From Sphingobium fuliginis (GTDB lineage Bacteria; Pseudomonadota; Alphaproteobacteria; Sphingomonadales; Sphingomonadaceae): a stretch of DNA of 64,000 nucleotides. The DNA lies in the NCBI RefSeq assembly GCF_004152845.1, contig NZ_SEON01000003.1, positions 124,001-188,000 of the forward strand, in the 5' to 3' direction. The notes beneath the pieces were generated by a model that was given only the letters and a program-made list of their open reading frames with translations, was not told the origin of the DNA and searched no databases. The position numbers and the translations under genes are program-made. This document shows, piece after piece, positions 46,508 to 54,841 of the stretch. Position 1 is the stretch's first letter. Every line of letters begins with the position of its first letter.

Positions 46508-46536
46508 TTGACTAACGCCCGTGCGCGCCCTAAATC
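46508..46536 (+). promoter_or_regulatory. Putative sigma-70-type promoter of secA
   Basis: TTGACT (46508-46513) and TAAATC (46531-46536) are separated by 17 bases. Transcription would start near 46543, leaving a leader of about 56 nt before the secA ATG. Confidence 0.55.
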
Positions 46537-46598
46537 GCCGCGCATGTCCGCGTGCATCGCCCCAAAGGCGTGCGCGTCCCCTTTTGTCAGGAACTTGC

Positions 46599-49328
46599 AT
46601 GTTCGGCGCACTCGCCAAGTCTATTTTCGGCTCCTCCAACGACCGCTACGTGAAGTCGCTGGGCAAGACCGTCGAACAGATCGCCTCTTTCGAACCCACC
46701 ATCTCGGCCATGACGGACGAGGAACTGACGGCGCAGACCCTGCGGTTCCGGGAACGGCTGGCGCAGGGCGAGACGCTGGACGACCTGCTGCCCGAAGCTT
46801 TCGCCACGGTGCGCGAGGCCGCCAGGCGGACGCTGGGCCAGCGCCATTATGACGTGCAGATGGTGGGCGGCATCGTGCTTCATCGCGGCGAGATCGCGGA
46901 AATGCGCACGGGTGAGGGCAAGACGCTGGTCGCGACGCTCGCCACCTATCTGAACGCGCTGGAGGGCAAGGGCGTCCACGTCGTCACGGTGAACGACTAT
47001 CTGGCCAGCCGCGACTGCGAATGGATGGGGCAGGTCTATCGCTTCCTGGGCCTTACCACGGGCGTCATCGTGCCGAACCTGTCGGAAGACCAGCGGCGCG
47101 AGGCCTATAACGCCGACATCACCTATGCGACGAACAACGAACTCGGCTTCGACTATCTGCGCGACAACATGAAATATGACCGCGCATCGATGGTGCAGCG
47201 GCCGTTCAACTTCGCCATCGTCGACGAGGTGGACTCGATCCTGATCGACGAAGCGCGCACGCCGCTGATCATCTCCGGCCCCACCGACGACAAGTCGGAA
47301 CTCTATGTCGCCGTCGACGCCATCGTGAAGCGGCTGGACGACAGCGACTATGAGAAGGACGAGAAGCAGCGCACCGTCACCCTGACGGAGGACGGCACCG
47401 AGAAGATCGAGCGCATGCTGGAGGAGGCCGGGCTGCTGCAAGGCGCCAACCTCTATGATTTCGAGAACACCGCCGTCGTCCATCACGTCAACCAGGCGCT
47501 GCGCGCGAACGTCATGTTCCGCCGCGACATCGATTACATCGTCAAGGACGGCAAGGTCATCATCATCGATGAATTCACCGGCCGCATGATGGACGGCCGC
47601 CGCTGGTCGGACGGCCTGCACCAGGCGGTGGAAGCCAAGGAAGGCGTGAATATCGAGCCGGAGAACCAGACGCTCGCCTCCATCACCTTCCAGAATTATT
47701 TCCGCATGTACCCCAAGCTGGGCGGCATGACGGGCACGGCCGCGACCGAAGCGACCGAATTCTACGAAATCTACAAGATGAACGTCGTCACCATCCCGAC
47801 CAACCGGCCGGTGCAGCGTGTCGATGAGGAAGACAGCTTCTACAAGAATCTGGAGGACAAGTTCCGCGGCATCGCCAAGACCATCAAGGTCCATGCGGAG
47901 CAGGGCCAGCCGGTCCTCGTCGGCACCGTGTCGATCGAAAAGTCGGAAATGCTGTCCGAATTCCTGACGCAGGAGGGGGTGAAGCACGCCGTCCTCAATG
48001 CCCGCTTCCATGAGAGCGAAGCGCATATCGTGGCGCAGGCGGGCCGCAAGGGCGCCGTCACCATCGCCACCAACATGGCGGGGCGCGGCACCGACATCAA
48101 GCTGGGCGGCAACCTGGAATTCCGCGTCGAGGACGAGCTACGGGACATGCCGGAAGGCCCGGAACGCGAAGCCGCCATCGCCCGCATCGACGCTGAGATC
48201 GAGGCGGAGAAGCAGGAAGTGCTCGCCGCCGGCGGCCTGTTCGTGCTGGGTACGGAACGCCATGAAAGCCGCCGCATCGACAATCAGCTTCGCGGCCGCT
48301 CAGGCCGTCAGGGCGACCCCGGCCTGTCGCGCTTTTATCTGAGCCTCGACGACGACCTGATGCGCATCTTCGGCCCAGACACGATGTTCGCGAAGATGAT
48401 CCGCTCCAACCTGGAGGATGGGGAGGCGCTGCCGCCCTCGAAATGGCTCAGCAAGGCGATCGAGACCGCGCAGAAGAAGGTCGAGGCGCGCAACTACGAC
48501 ATCCGCAAGCAGGTCGTCGAATATGACGACGTCATGAACGACCAGCGCAAGGTCATTTACGAGCAGCGCAGCGACATCATGGACGCGGAGACGGTGGACG
48601 ATGTCGTCACCGACATGCGGCATGAGACGGTCAACGATCTGGTCGGCGCGTCCTGCCCGCCGGGCACCTACCCCGAACAGTGGGACATGGAGCGGCTGAA
48701 GGCCCGCACGGCCGAAGTGCTGAACCTGGAACCCGATTTCGACGGCTGGCTGGCTGAGGACCATGTCGATCCGGAAATGATCGAGGAACGGCTGAGGGCC
48801 CTGGCCGACGAGGCAGTGGCCGACAAGGTCAAGGAACTCGATCCAGAAAACTGGCACATGATCGAGAAGTCGATCCTGCTCCAGAGCCTCGACCATCACT
48901 GGAAGGAGCATCTGTCGACCCTCGACGCGCTCCGCCAGGTCGTCCATCTGCGCGCTTATGCGCAAAAGACTCCGATCAACGAATATAAGCAGGAAGCCTT
49001 TGCCCTGTTCGAACGCATGCTGGGCAATATCCGCGAGGATGTGACCGGCTCCATCGCGCGCGTCCAGTTCCGCATGGAGGAGCCGCTGCCGGAATTCGAC
49101 CTGCCGGTGCTGCCCGACTTCATCACCACCCATATCGACCCCTTTTCGGGCGAGGATAATAGCGGCGACATCGACGGCGGGCAGATCAGCGGAATCACGA
49201 CCACCCTGCCGCGTCCGCCGGTAGGCGGACAGGGCGGGGAGTTCGCCAATCTGGACATCAGCCGCAATGCGCCATGCCCCTGCGGCTCGGGCCAGAAATA
49301 CAAGCATTGCCACGGCGCGCTCAGCTAG
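46599..49328 (+). CDS. secA: Preprotein translocase ATPase SecA
   Basis: A 909-residue motor that drives unfolded preproteins through SecYEG. Walker A lies in [13 protein letters not shown], and Walker B in [24 protein letters not shown] and [14 protein letters not shown] mark the second nucleotide fold. The C-terminal zinc/SecB site is [16 protein letters not shown] 46599 gives [16 protein letters not shown], typical for SecA. The TAG stop coincides with the end of an inverted-repeat element, so the last residue or two may have been set by that element. Confidence 0.97.
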   Translation: MFGALAKSIFGSSNDRYVKSLGKTVEQIASFEPTISAMTDEELTAQTLRFRERLAQGETLDDLLPEAFATVREAARRTLGQRHYDVQMVGGIVLHRGEIAEMRTGEGKTLVATLATYLNALEGKGVHVVTVNDYLASRDCEWMGQVYRFLGLTTGVIVPNLSEDQRREAYNADITYATNNELGFDYLRDNMKYDRASMVQRPFNFAIVDEVDSILIDEARTPLIISGPTDDKSELYVAVDAIVKRLDDSDYEKDEKQRTVTLTEDGTEKIERMLEEAGLLQGANLYDFENTAVVHHVNQALRANVMFRRDIDYIVKDGKVIIIDEFTGRMMDGRRWSDGLHQAVEAKEGVNIEPENQTLASITFQNYFRMYPKLGGMTGTAATEATEFYEIYKMNVVTIPTNRPVQRVDEEDSFYKNLEDKFRGIAKTIKVHAEQGQPVLVGTVSIEKSEMLSEFLTQEGVKHAVLNARFHESEAHIVAQAGRKGAVTIATNMAGRGTDIKLGGNLEFRVEDELRDMPEGPEREAAIARIDAEIEAEKQEVLAAGGLFVLGTERHESRRIDNQLRGRSGRQGDPGLSRFYLSLDDDLMRIFGPDTMFAKMIRSNLEDGEALPPSKWLSKAIETAQKKVEARNYDIRKQVVEYDDVMNDQRKVIYEQRSDIMDAETVDDVVTDMRHETVNDLVGASCPPGTYPEQWDMERLKARTAEVLNLEPDFDGWLAEDHVDPEMIEERLRALADEAVADKVKELDPENWHMIEKSILLQSLDHHWKEHLSTLDALRQVVHLRAYAQKTPINEYKQEAFALFERMLGNIREDVTGSIARVQFRMEEPLPEFDLPVLPDFITTHIDPFSGEDNSGDIDGGQISGITTTLPRPPVGGQGGEFANLDISRNAPCPCGSGQKYKHCHGALS

Positions 49329-49553
49329 GCTGTGTGGGCATTCAGCCCATGGCGGGCGGCAAATGGCGGCTTTCTGCTTGGAAGAATGCGACAACAGGAA
49401 GCCCGGAGCGGCGCGACCGGCGCCCGATTTGACGCAGCGCGCTCCGGAACAAGCCCGTCGTTTCAACAATGGGCATGCTGAACCGGCTTCAGCAGGACGA
49501 AGGGAATAACGCTGGGGCAATCGCGCGATATGGCTGAATGCCGATACAGCCTA
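49326..49553. repeat. Short element with 20-bp terminal inverted repeats (MITE-like)
   Basis: GGCTGTGTGGGCATTCAGCC (49328-49347) is matched at 18 of 20 positions by the reverse complement of 49532-49551. The match extends outward to TA on both sides (TAGGCTGT...ACAGCCTA), consistent with a TA target duplication. The 228-bp body has no gene but contains internal hairpins (CCGGAGC/GCTCCGG type, and TGCTGAA/TTCAGCA near 49480). The outermost TAG on each strand forms the stop codon of secA and of the convergent DUF983 gene. Confidence 0.6.
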
Positions 49554-50009
49554 ATCGCCGGCCCCGTCCCCATGCAGTTTCGCCCATAATTGGGCTGTAC
49601 CCGCTTCCTGCGCCTTGTTCACATATTGCGCGGCGATCAGCCAACCCTTGATCGGTCGCAACGGAAGCACTGTCGTCAGGATCAGCACCGGGACGCCGAC
49701 GGCCAGATGCACCCAAAGGCCCGGCCGCGCCAAAATCTCCAGCATGATGATGAAGACCACGCCCGGAACGCAGGCGAATAGCTGCACGAATACGGCCGGC
49801 CCGTCCGCCGGATCGGCAAAATCATAATTCAGCCCGCAAATCTCGCAATGATCGCGCACCGTAAGGAAGCCGCGGAAGATATGTCCCTCGCCGCATCGGG
49901 GACAACGGCCGAAGGGGCCGGTCTCCATTGGAGAAAGCCGCTTCCAGCGACCTTCCATTTCCGCCGCCGGTTGCATCGTTGATATCCTGTCCGTGTCGCT
50001 CATCGTCAT
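49551..50009 (-). CDS. DUF983 family zinc-ribbon membrane protein
   Basis: A 152-residue protein. An N-terminal CPRCG (C36, C39) and CEICG (C55, C58) pair forms a zinc ribbon, and FRGFLTVRDHCEICGLNYDFADPADGPAVF is the DUF983 signature. Two membrane segments follow. The function is unknown; some members sit near cytochrome oxidase assembly genes. ATG 50009 or 50003 may be the start. Its TAG stop lies in the terminal repeat of the neighbouring element. Confidence 0.88.
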   Translation of the reverse strand: MTMSDTDRISTMQPAAEMEGRWKRLSPMETGPFGRCPRCGEGHIFRGFLTVRDHCEICGLNYDFADPADGPAVFVQLFACVPGVVFIIMLEILARPGLWVHLAVGVPVLILTTVLPLRPIKGWLIAAQYVNKAQEAGTAQLWAKLHGDGAGD

Positions 50010-50314
50010 GCCATTCTGCCTGTCGCAGAAATGTCGTCATATCCTGCGGATTTTCAATTGGGCTTTTTGCCCCAGGGCAGCCTGCCCCCGCTCACCGAAT
50101 TGACGCTACGGAAAGCGACACTCTACCTTTGGGTAGATTGCCAAGAACATCTGCACCTGCTAATCCGGGGAGGATTTGGATGCCCGACAGCAAACAAATC
50201 GCGCTCCCGGCTTTCCCTTGCCCGGGAGCGCTTTTTTATTTGCAATTCATTGCGACGACAAAAGTTCCCGCAGCCTGATGGCCGATAGACCACGGATAAT
50301 GAGCATGAAGCCGA
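50010..50314. other. Intergenic region with an orphan terminator-bearing transcript
   Basis: About 305 bp with no normal gene. It has TTGACG at 50100, a TCTACC/GGTAGA hairpin (50122-50137), a perfect GGAGG six bases before an ATG at 50180, and a strong terminator at 50201-50237. The open frame from 50180 has 32 codons and closes at 50278, beyond the terminator, so the terminated RNA would lack a stop codon. It may be a small RNA or leader. Confidence 0.4.
50201..50237 (+). terminator. Strong intrinsic terminator
   Basis: A perfect 10-bp stem, GCGCTCCCGG/CCGGGAGCGC (50201-50210 with 50222-50231), followed by T6. It ends an RNA whose start must lie within the preceding 200 bp, since the upstream gene is on the other strand. 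Confidence 0.85.
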
Positions 50315-50515
50315 TCAGGGCTCCCGCTCCATCGCATCATGAAGGACCTGATCGGGACAGGACATGGCAAGCGCCCTGACCTTGTAGCGCAGCGCAAGTT
50401 CGCGATGGACCGCAACCTCCTGCGACGAAGCGCGGCGCCTTTCGGCAGCATCGGCTTTCGCGGCTTCTTCTCTTGCGCGCCGGAACATGTAGCGCGCATC
50501 GCTATCGGCAGACAT
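50315..50515 (-). CDS. Small soluble helical protein of unknown function
   Basis: A 66-residue protein rich in Ala, Arg and Glu (YMFRRAREEAAKADAAERRRASSQEVAVHRELALRYKVRAL), predicted as one or two long helices and perhaps coiled coil. ATG 50515 is preceded at 6 nt by a perfect GGAGG, the main support that it is translated. A GTG at 50521 is in frame but overlaps that site. Short proteins of this composition are common in sphingomonads, as recalled. Function is unknown. Confidence 0.6.
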   Translation of the reverse strand: MSADSDARYMFRRAREEAAKADAAERRRASSQEVAVHRELALRYKVRALAMSCPDQVLHDAMEREP

Positions 50516-50589
50516 CGTCACCTCCGATGATTGTCGACCGCTTCTAGCATGAAGAAAACCGCCGCGCTTTAACGGGGATCAAATTGGAT

Positions 50590-50678
50590 GGCGGACAGGG
50601 TGGGATTCGAACCCACGGTGAGCGTGAACCCACGGCGGTTTTCAAGACCGCTGCCTTAAACCACTCGGCCACCTGTCC
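50590..50678 (-). tRNA. tRNA-Ser(UGA)
   Basis: An 89-nt tRNA with encoded CCA and a long variable arm, as expected for Ser. The acceptor is GGACAGG/CCTGTCC with discriminator G. The anticodon loop CTTGAAA gives UGA. Confidence 0.95.
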
Positions 50679-50919
50679 GTCGCCACGCTTCCGGGAGCGA
50701 TTTCCAGCCGATCGAACCGGTCGCTGGTCGGGAAATCGCGGAAAACAGCGCAACGATCCGATTCAGTCAGATCGAAACCCGCTCTAGCGAACCCGGCGGC
50801 CTTGCCAAGCGTAAAAATGGCGGGAAGGCGGTTTCATCGCCCGAATGGCGCCGTGCGCCATTAAGGGGATTCACGCCACGCCATCCCTGTGCAACAAAAG
50901 GGCTTAAGGAGATTCTTCA

Positions 50920-51957
50920 ATGCGTTCGTCGATCATGTCGCTGTTGCTGGGGCTCGCCGCCGTCATGGCGGGCGGTCTGACGGCGGACAGCGTCAACGCG
51001 CAGGAGGATGTCGCCTTTCGCGCCTATCTGGAATCGCTCCGCCCGAAGGCGCGGACCATGGGCATCCGGGATACGACGCTGGACAGCGTTTTCCCGGGCC
51101 TGACCCCCAATCCCCGCGTGGTTCAGCTCGACCAGAACCAGCCTGGCGGCGGCGCCTACGCCCCCATTCCCAATTTCGAGCCATATCGCCGCCAGCATGT
51201 CGACGCGGCGCGCATCGGCCGGGGCCGCACCGCCTATCTCGCCAACCGCGCCCGGCTCGCCCGGATCGAGGCGGAGACCGGCGTGCCGGAGGAGGTCATG
51301 GTCGCCATTTACGGCCATGAGACAAATTACGGCGCCTATACCGGCGATTTCGACCTGATCCGCTCACTCGCGACCCTTTCCTATGAGGGGCGCCGCCGGA
51401 CATTGTTCGAACCGGAACTGCTGGCGACGCTCAAGATGCTGGACAATGGCGTGCCGCGCAGCCGCCTGGTGGGCAGTTGGGCGGGCGCGACCGGTTATCC
51501 CCAGTTCCTGCCCAGCGTCTATTTGCGGTTGGGCAAGGACGGCGACGGCGACGGACGGGTCGACATCTGGAACAGCGAAGCCGATGCGCTCGCCTCCATC
51601 GCCAATTATTTCGTCCATGCCGGATGGCGGCGCGGCCAGCCGTGGGGCATTGCGGTGTCCGTGCCCGCCGGCCTCGACCGCTCCGGCCTTGCCGCCCGCA
51701 CCAGCCCCGCCCGCTGCCCGCGCGTGTTCAACCGCCACAGCCGCTGGCTCAGCATGGCCGAATGGCGGCGCATGGGGATCGTGCCCAGCGGGGGCGGCTG
51801 GCCCGCCGACCGGGTGATGGCGACGCTGCTGGAACCCGATGGGCCGGGCAAGACGGCTTATCTGCTCACCAGCAACTACCGGGCGATCCTCGACTATAAT
51901 TGTTCGAATTTCTACGCATTGTCGGTCGGCCTGCTCGCCGACGCGGTGAAGCAATAG
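50920..51957 (+). CDS. Lytic murein transglycosylase (MltB/Slt35-like)
   Basis: A 345-residue exported enzyme that cleaves peptidoglycan glycan strands to 1,6-anhydro products. The signal peptide ends near VNAQ (about residue 28). The catalytic Glu is E134 in AIYGHETNYGAY, and GSWAGATGYPQFLPSVYLR and the EF-hand-like GDGDGRVDIWNSEADALASIANY follow. The C-terminal peptidoglycan-binding domain of some relatives is missing. An AAGGAG site lies upstream. The anhydro-muropeptides produced are the substrate class imported by AmpG. Confidence 0.9.
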   Translation: MRSSIMSLLLGLAAVMAGGLTADSVNAQEDVAFRAYLESLRPKARTMGIRDTTLDSVFPGLTPNPRVVQLDQNQPGGGAYAPIPNFEPYRRQHVDAARIGRGRTAYLANRARLARIEAETGVPEEVMVAIYGHETNYGAYTGDFDLIRSLATLSYEGRRRTLFEPELLATLKMLDNGVPRSRLVGSWAGATGYPQFLPSVYLRLGKDGDGDGRVDIWNSEADALASIANYFVHAGWRRGQPWGIAVSVPAGLDRSGLAARTSPARCPRVFNRHSRWLSMAEWRRMGIVPSGGGWPADRVMATLLEPDGPGKTAYLLTSNYRAILDYNCSNFYALSVGLLADAVKQ

Positions 51958-52037
51958 AGCGCTTTGCTATTGGTCCTGCCATGGCTAATGAATGCGCTAG
52001 GCACTCGAAGAATCCACCAGTCCGAAGGCAATCCTGC

Positions 52038-53201
52038 ATGAAGAAGTCCATCGCCGCCCTCCTGTTCGTCGGGTTGCTCTCCACGCCGCTGACCGCCGCC
52101 GCGCCCCCCTATAGCAGCGAAGCGCCGATCGCCTATATGAAGGACCTGTCGTCAGGCGCGGTGCTCTATAACAAGGGTGGCGACACGCGGATGCCGCCTG
52201 CCTCCATGGCGAAGATGATGACGGCCCATGTCGCCTTCCGCCTGATCCAGAAGGGCGACCTGAAGCTCGACCAGAAATTCACCGTCCGCCCGGAAACCTG
52301 GCAGCAATGGCATGGCCCGCAGGCCGGTTCGACCATGTTCCTGTCGCCGGGCGAGCAGGTGTCGGTGGAAAATCTGCTGCACGGCATCGTCACCCTTTCC
52401 GGCAATGATGCCTGCGTCGTGCTGGCGGAGGGCATCGCCGGGACCGAGCAGGCCTTCGTCGCGCTGATGAATCAGGAGGCGAAGCGTCTGGGCCTCAAGA
52501 ACAGCAATTTCGGCACCAGCAATGGCTGGCCGGACGAAGGCGTCACCTATGTCACCGCCGCCGACCTGGCGACGCTGGCCGAAGCGACGATCGAGGAAAC
52601 GCCCAACCTCTACAAGAAATTTTACGCCACGCGCAGCTTCACCTGGGGCAAGACGATGGGCGGCGCGGACATCGAGCAGGGCAACCGCAATCCCATATTG
52701 GGCAAGGTGGCCGGGGCCGACGGGCTCAAGACCGGGCATACCCAGGAAGCGGGTTTCGGCTTCACCGGATCGGCCGAGCAGGAGGGGCGTCGTCTGGTCA
52801 TGGTCGTCGCGGGCCTGACCAGCTTCAATCAGCGGATTGCTGAATCCGTGCGCTTCATGGATTGGGGCTTCCGCGCATGGAAGGCGCAGCCGCTGTTCAG
52901 GAAGGGTCAGACCGTCGAGACCGCCGAAGTGCAGCTGGGCAGCGCGACCAGCGTGCCGCTGGTGGCGCCGCAGGACATGGCCGTGACCCTGCCTCGCGCC
53001 GCATCGTCCAACATCTCGGTCAAGGTCGCCTATACCGGCCCGATCAAGGCGCCCATCGCCAAGGGGCAGAGGATCGCGCAACTGATCGTTTCCACCCCCG
53101 ATACCCCGCCGCAGATCCTGCCGCTGGTCGCCGGCGAGGATGTCTCCGAAGCCGGCATTTTCGGCCGCCTGTGGAACGGGCTGAAGTCGTTCTTCGGGTG
53201 A
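52038..53201 (+). CDS. dacC: D-alanyl-D-alanine carboxypeptidase (PBP5/6 family)
   Basis: A 387-residue low-molecular-mass penicillin-binding protein. The signal peptide ends near LTAAA. Active-site motifs are SMAK (S56, K59), SGN at 121-123 and KTG at 231-233. The C-terminal beta domain ends in an amphipathic helix (IFGRLWNGLKSFFG) that would anchor it to the membrane. It trims the terminal D-Ala from stem peptides. The start at 52038 was chosen because earlier in-frame codons run through the 3' end of mltB. The stop overlaps the tmk start (GTGA). Confidence 0.92.
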   Translation: MKKSIAALLFVGLLSTPLTAAAPPYSSEAPIAYMKDLSSGAVLYNKGGDTRMPPASMAKMMTAHVAFRLIQKGDLKLDQKFTVRPETWQQWHGPQAGSTMFLSPGEQVSVENLLHGIVTLSGNDACVVLAEGIAGTEQAFVALMNQEAKRLGLKNSNFGTSNGWPDEGVTYVTAADLATLAEATIEETPNLYKKFYATRSFTWGKTMGGADIEQGNRNPILGKVAGADGLKTGHTQEAGFGFTGSAEQEGRRLVMVVAGLTSFNQRIAESVRFMDWGFRAWKAQPLFRKGQTVETAEVQLGSATSVPLVAPQDMAVTLPRAASSNISVKVAYTGPIKAPIAKGQRIAQLIVSTPDTPPQILPLVAGEDVSEAGIFGRLWNGLKSFFG

Positions 53202-53839
53202 CAGACGCCCGGACGACAGGGGGGCGCTTCATCTCTCTGGAAGGCGGGGAGGGCGCGGGCAAGTCGACCCAGTTGAGCGCGCTTGCCGCGGTCCTGCGCG
53301 CGCGCGGCCTGGAAGTGGTGGAAACCCGCGAACCCGGCGGCAGCGAAGGGGCGGAGGCCATTCGCGCCCTCCTGCTGACCGGCGGCGCTGACCGCTGGAG
53401 CCCTCGCGCCGAAGCGCTGCTGTTCGCCGCGGCCCGTGCCGATCATGTCGAAAAGACGATCCGCCCGGCGCTGGAGCGCGGCGCATGGGTGCTTTCCGAC
53501 CGCTTCCTGGACAGCAGCCGGGCCTATCAGGGCATGGGTTCGCTGACCGACGCGGACATATTGGCGCTTCACCGGATCGGCAGCGACGGTTTCCTGCCCG
53601 ACCGGACGCTCTTCCTCACCCTGGCGGAGGAGGAGGCGAGCGCTCGCGCCCAATCCCGCGATGGGGATGCTGCGGACAGGATCGGTGGGCGTGACAGGGA
53701 CTTTCACCGGGCCGTCTCGACGGCCTTCCATCGGTTCGCGCAGCAGGAACCGGCGCGCTTCCTGACCGTCGATGCCTCTGGCGAAGCCGAAGCCGTGACG
53801 GCAAGGCTGCTGCATGCCTTGCAGGACCTGCTGCCATGA
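53198..53839 (+). CDS. tmk: Thymidylate kinase
   Basis: A 213-residue P-loop kinase that converts dTMP to dTDP. Walker A is GGEGAGKST at 16-24, the DR motif is SDRFLDSSRAYQG, and the LID carries basic residues (SARAQSRDG). The GTG start at 53198 overlaps the dacC stop. The stop overlaps the holB start (ATGA). Confidence 0.95.
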   Translation: MTDARTTGGRFISLEGGEGAGKSTQLSALAAVLRARGLEVVETREPGGSEGAEAIRALLLTGGADRWSPRAEALLFAAARADHVEKTIRPALERGAWVLSDRFLDSSRAYQGMGSLTDADILALHRIGSDGFLPDRTLFLTLAEEEASARAQSRDGDAADRIGGRDRDFHRAVSTAFHRFAQQEPARFLTVDASGEAEAVTARLLHALQDLLP

Positions 53840-54798
53840 CGCCGCTGCTCGGCCATGACGGGCAGGCCCGCACCCTGATCGGCGCGGCGCGAAGCGGCCG
53901 CCTGCACCATGGCTGGATATTGGCCGGCCCACGCGGCATCGGCAAGGCAAGCTTCGCCCGCGCCATGGCGCTGCGCCTGCTGGCGGAGGCAGCGGGCCCG
54001 GCCATCGCGGCCGACGGGCTGGACGTGCCGCACGACCACCCGATCCGCCGTCTGTTCGAGGCCGACGCCCACCCCGACTATGCGGAGCTTTTCTGCCTGG
54101 AAAGGGAAAGCGGCACAGCGCGCAACATCACGGTCGATCAGGTCCGGGGCCTGCAGCGCCTGATCCAGTCGGCTCCCTCCATGTCCTCGCGGCGGATCGT
54201 CGTCATCGATAGCGCCGACGATCTGGAGCGCGGCGCGGCCAATGCGCTGCTCAAGAATCTGGAAGAGCCGCCAGCCGACATGCTGTTCCTGCTGGTCAGC
54301 CATGCGCCCGGCCGCCTGCTGCCGACCATCCGCTCCCGCTGCCGCACCCTGCGCTTCGACAGCTTGGGCGAGGATGCCATGCGGAGCATCCTGCACAAGG
54401 CGGACGCAGGCCTGTCTTCGGACGAACTGACGGCGCTGGTCCGCGCAGGCGAGGGGTCTCCGGGCAAGGCATTGCGCTATGCCGGCCTCAACATAGCGGA
54501 CATCGAGCATTCGCTGGCGGCGATCGCCGCCGACGGCGACCCCGGCAATCGCCATCGGCTGATCCTGGCCAAGATGCTTTCATCAAAGAGCGCACGGCCC
54601 CGTTATGAGGCCTTTCTGGAGCGTGCCCCGGCCTTCATCGCGGCGGCGGCGCGCCAGCGGCAGGGGGACGATCTCGGCAAGGCGCTGGACCATTGGGAAG
54701 CCGCCCGTCAGCTTGCAGGCGGAGCCATCATCCTGTCGCTCGAACCGGGGGCGGTGGTTTTCGAACTGGCGGGGCATGTTGCGGCCCTTGCCCGCTGA
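53836..54798 (+). CDS. holB: DNA polymerase III subunit delta-prime
   Basis: A 320-residue clamp-loader AAA+ subunit. The N-terminal GWILAGPRGIGKASFARAMA contains the P-loop-like segment. IDSADDLERGAANALLKNLEEPP is the conserved Walker B/sensor region, followed by the SRC motif (IRSRCRTLRF). The zinc-finger cysteines of E. coli HolB are absent, as usual in Alphaproteobacteria. It sits between tmk and metG. Confidence 0.92.
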   Translation: MTPLLGHDGQARTLIGAARSGRLHHGWILAGPRGIGKASFARAMALRLLAEAAGPAIAADGLDVPHDHPIRRLFEADAHPDYAELFCLERESGTARNITVDQVRGLQRLIQSAPSMSSRRIVVIDSADDLERGAANALLKNLEEPPADMLFLLVSHAPGRLLPTIRSRCRTLRFDSLGEDAMRSILHKADAGLSSDELTALVRAGEGSPGKALRYAGLNIADIEHSLAAIAADGDPGNRHRLILAKMLSSKSARPRYEAFLERAPAFIAAAARQRQGDDLGKALDHWEAARQLAGGAIILSLEPGAVVFELAGHVAALAR

Positions 54799-54841
54799 AA
54801 AGCGGCTTTGCGCAAGGGCTAACACCCGCTAGGGAGGGCCC

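Noticed and set aside
46521-46598. An upstream extension or SecM-like leader peptide for secA
   Set aside because: The in-frame extension is Arg/Cys-rich and unlike any SecA N-terminus. I saw no arrest-type motif, and the ATG at 46599 gives the standard start.
50031-50288. An 85-codon plus-strand frame in the DUF983 upstream gap
   Set aside because: It has no ribosome site, its composition is random-like, and a strong terminator lies inside it.
51900-52037. A longer N-terminus for the D,D-carboxypeptidase
   Set aside because: It would overlap the 3' end of the mltB-like gene and place the signal peptide internally. ATG 52038 starts with a proper signal peptide.
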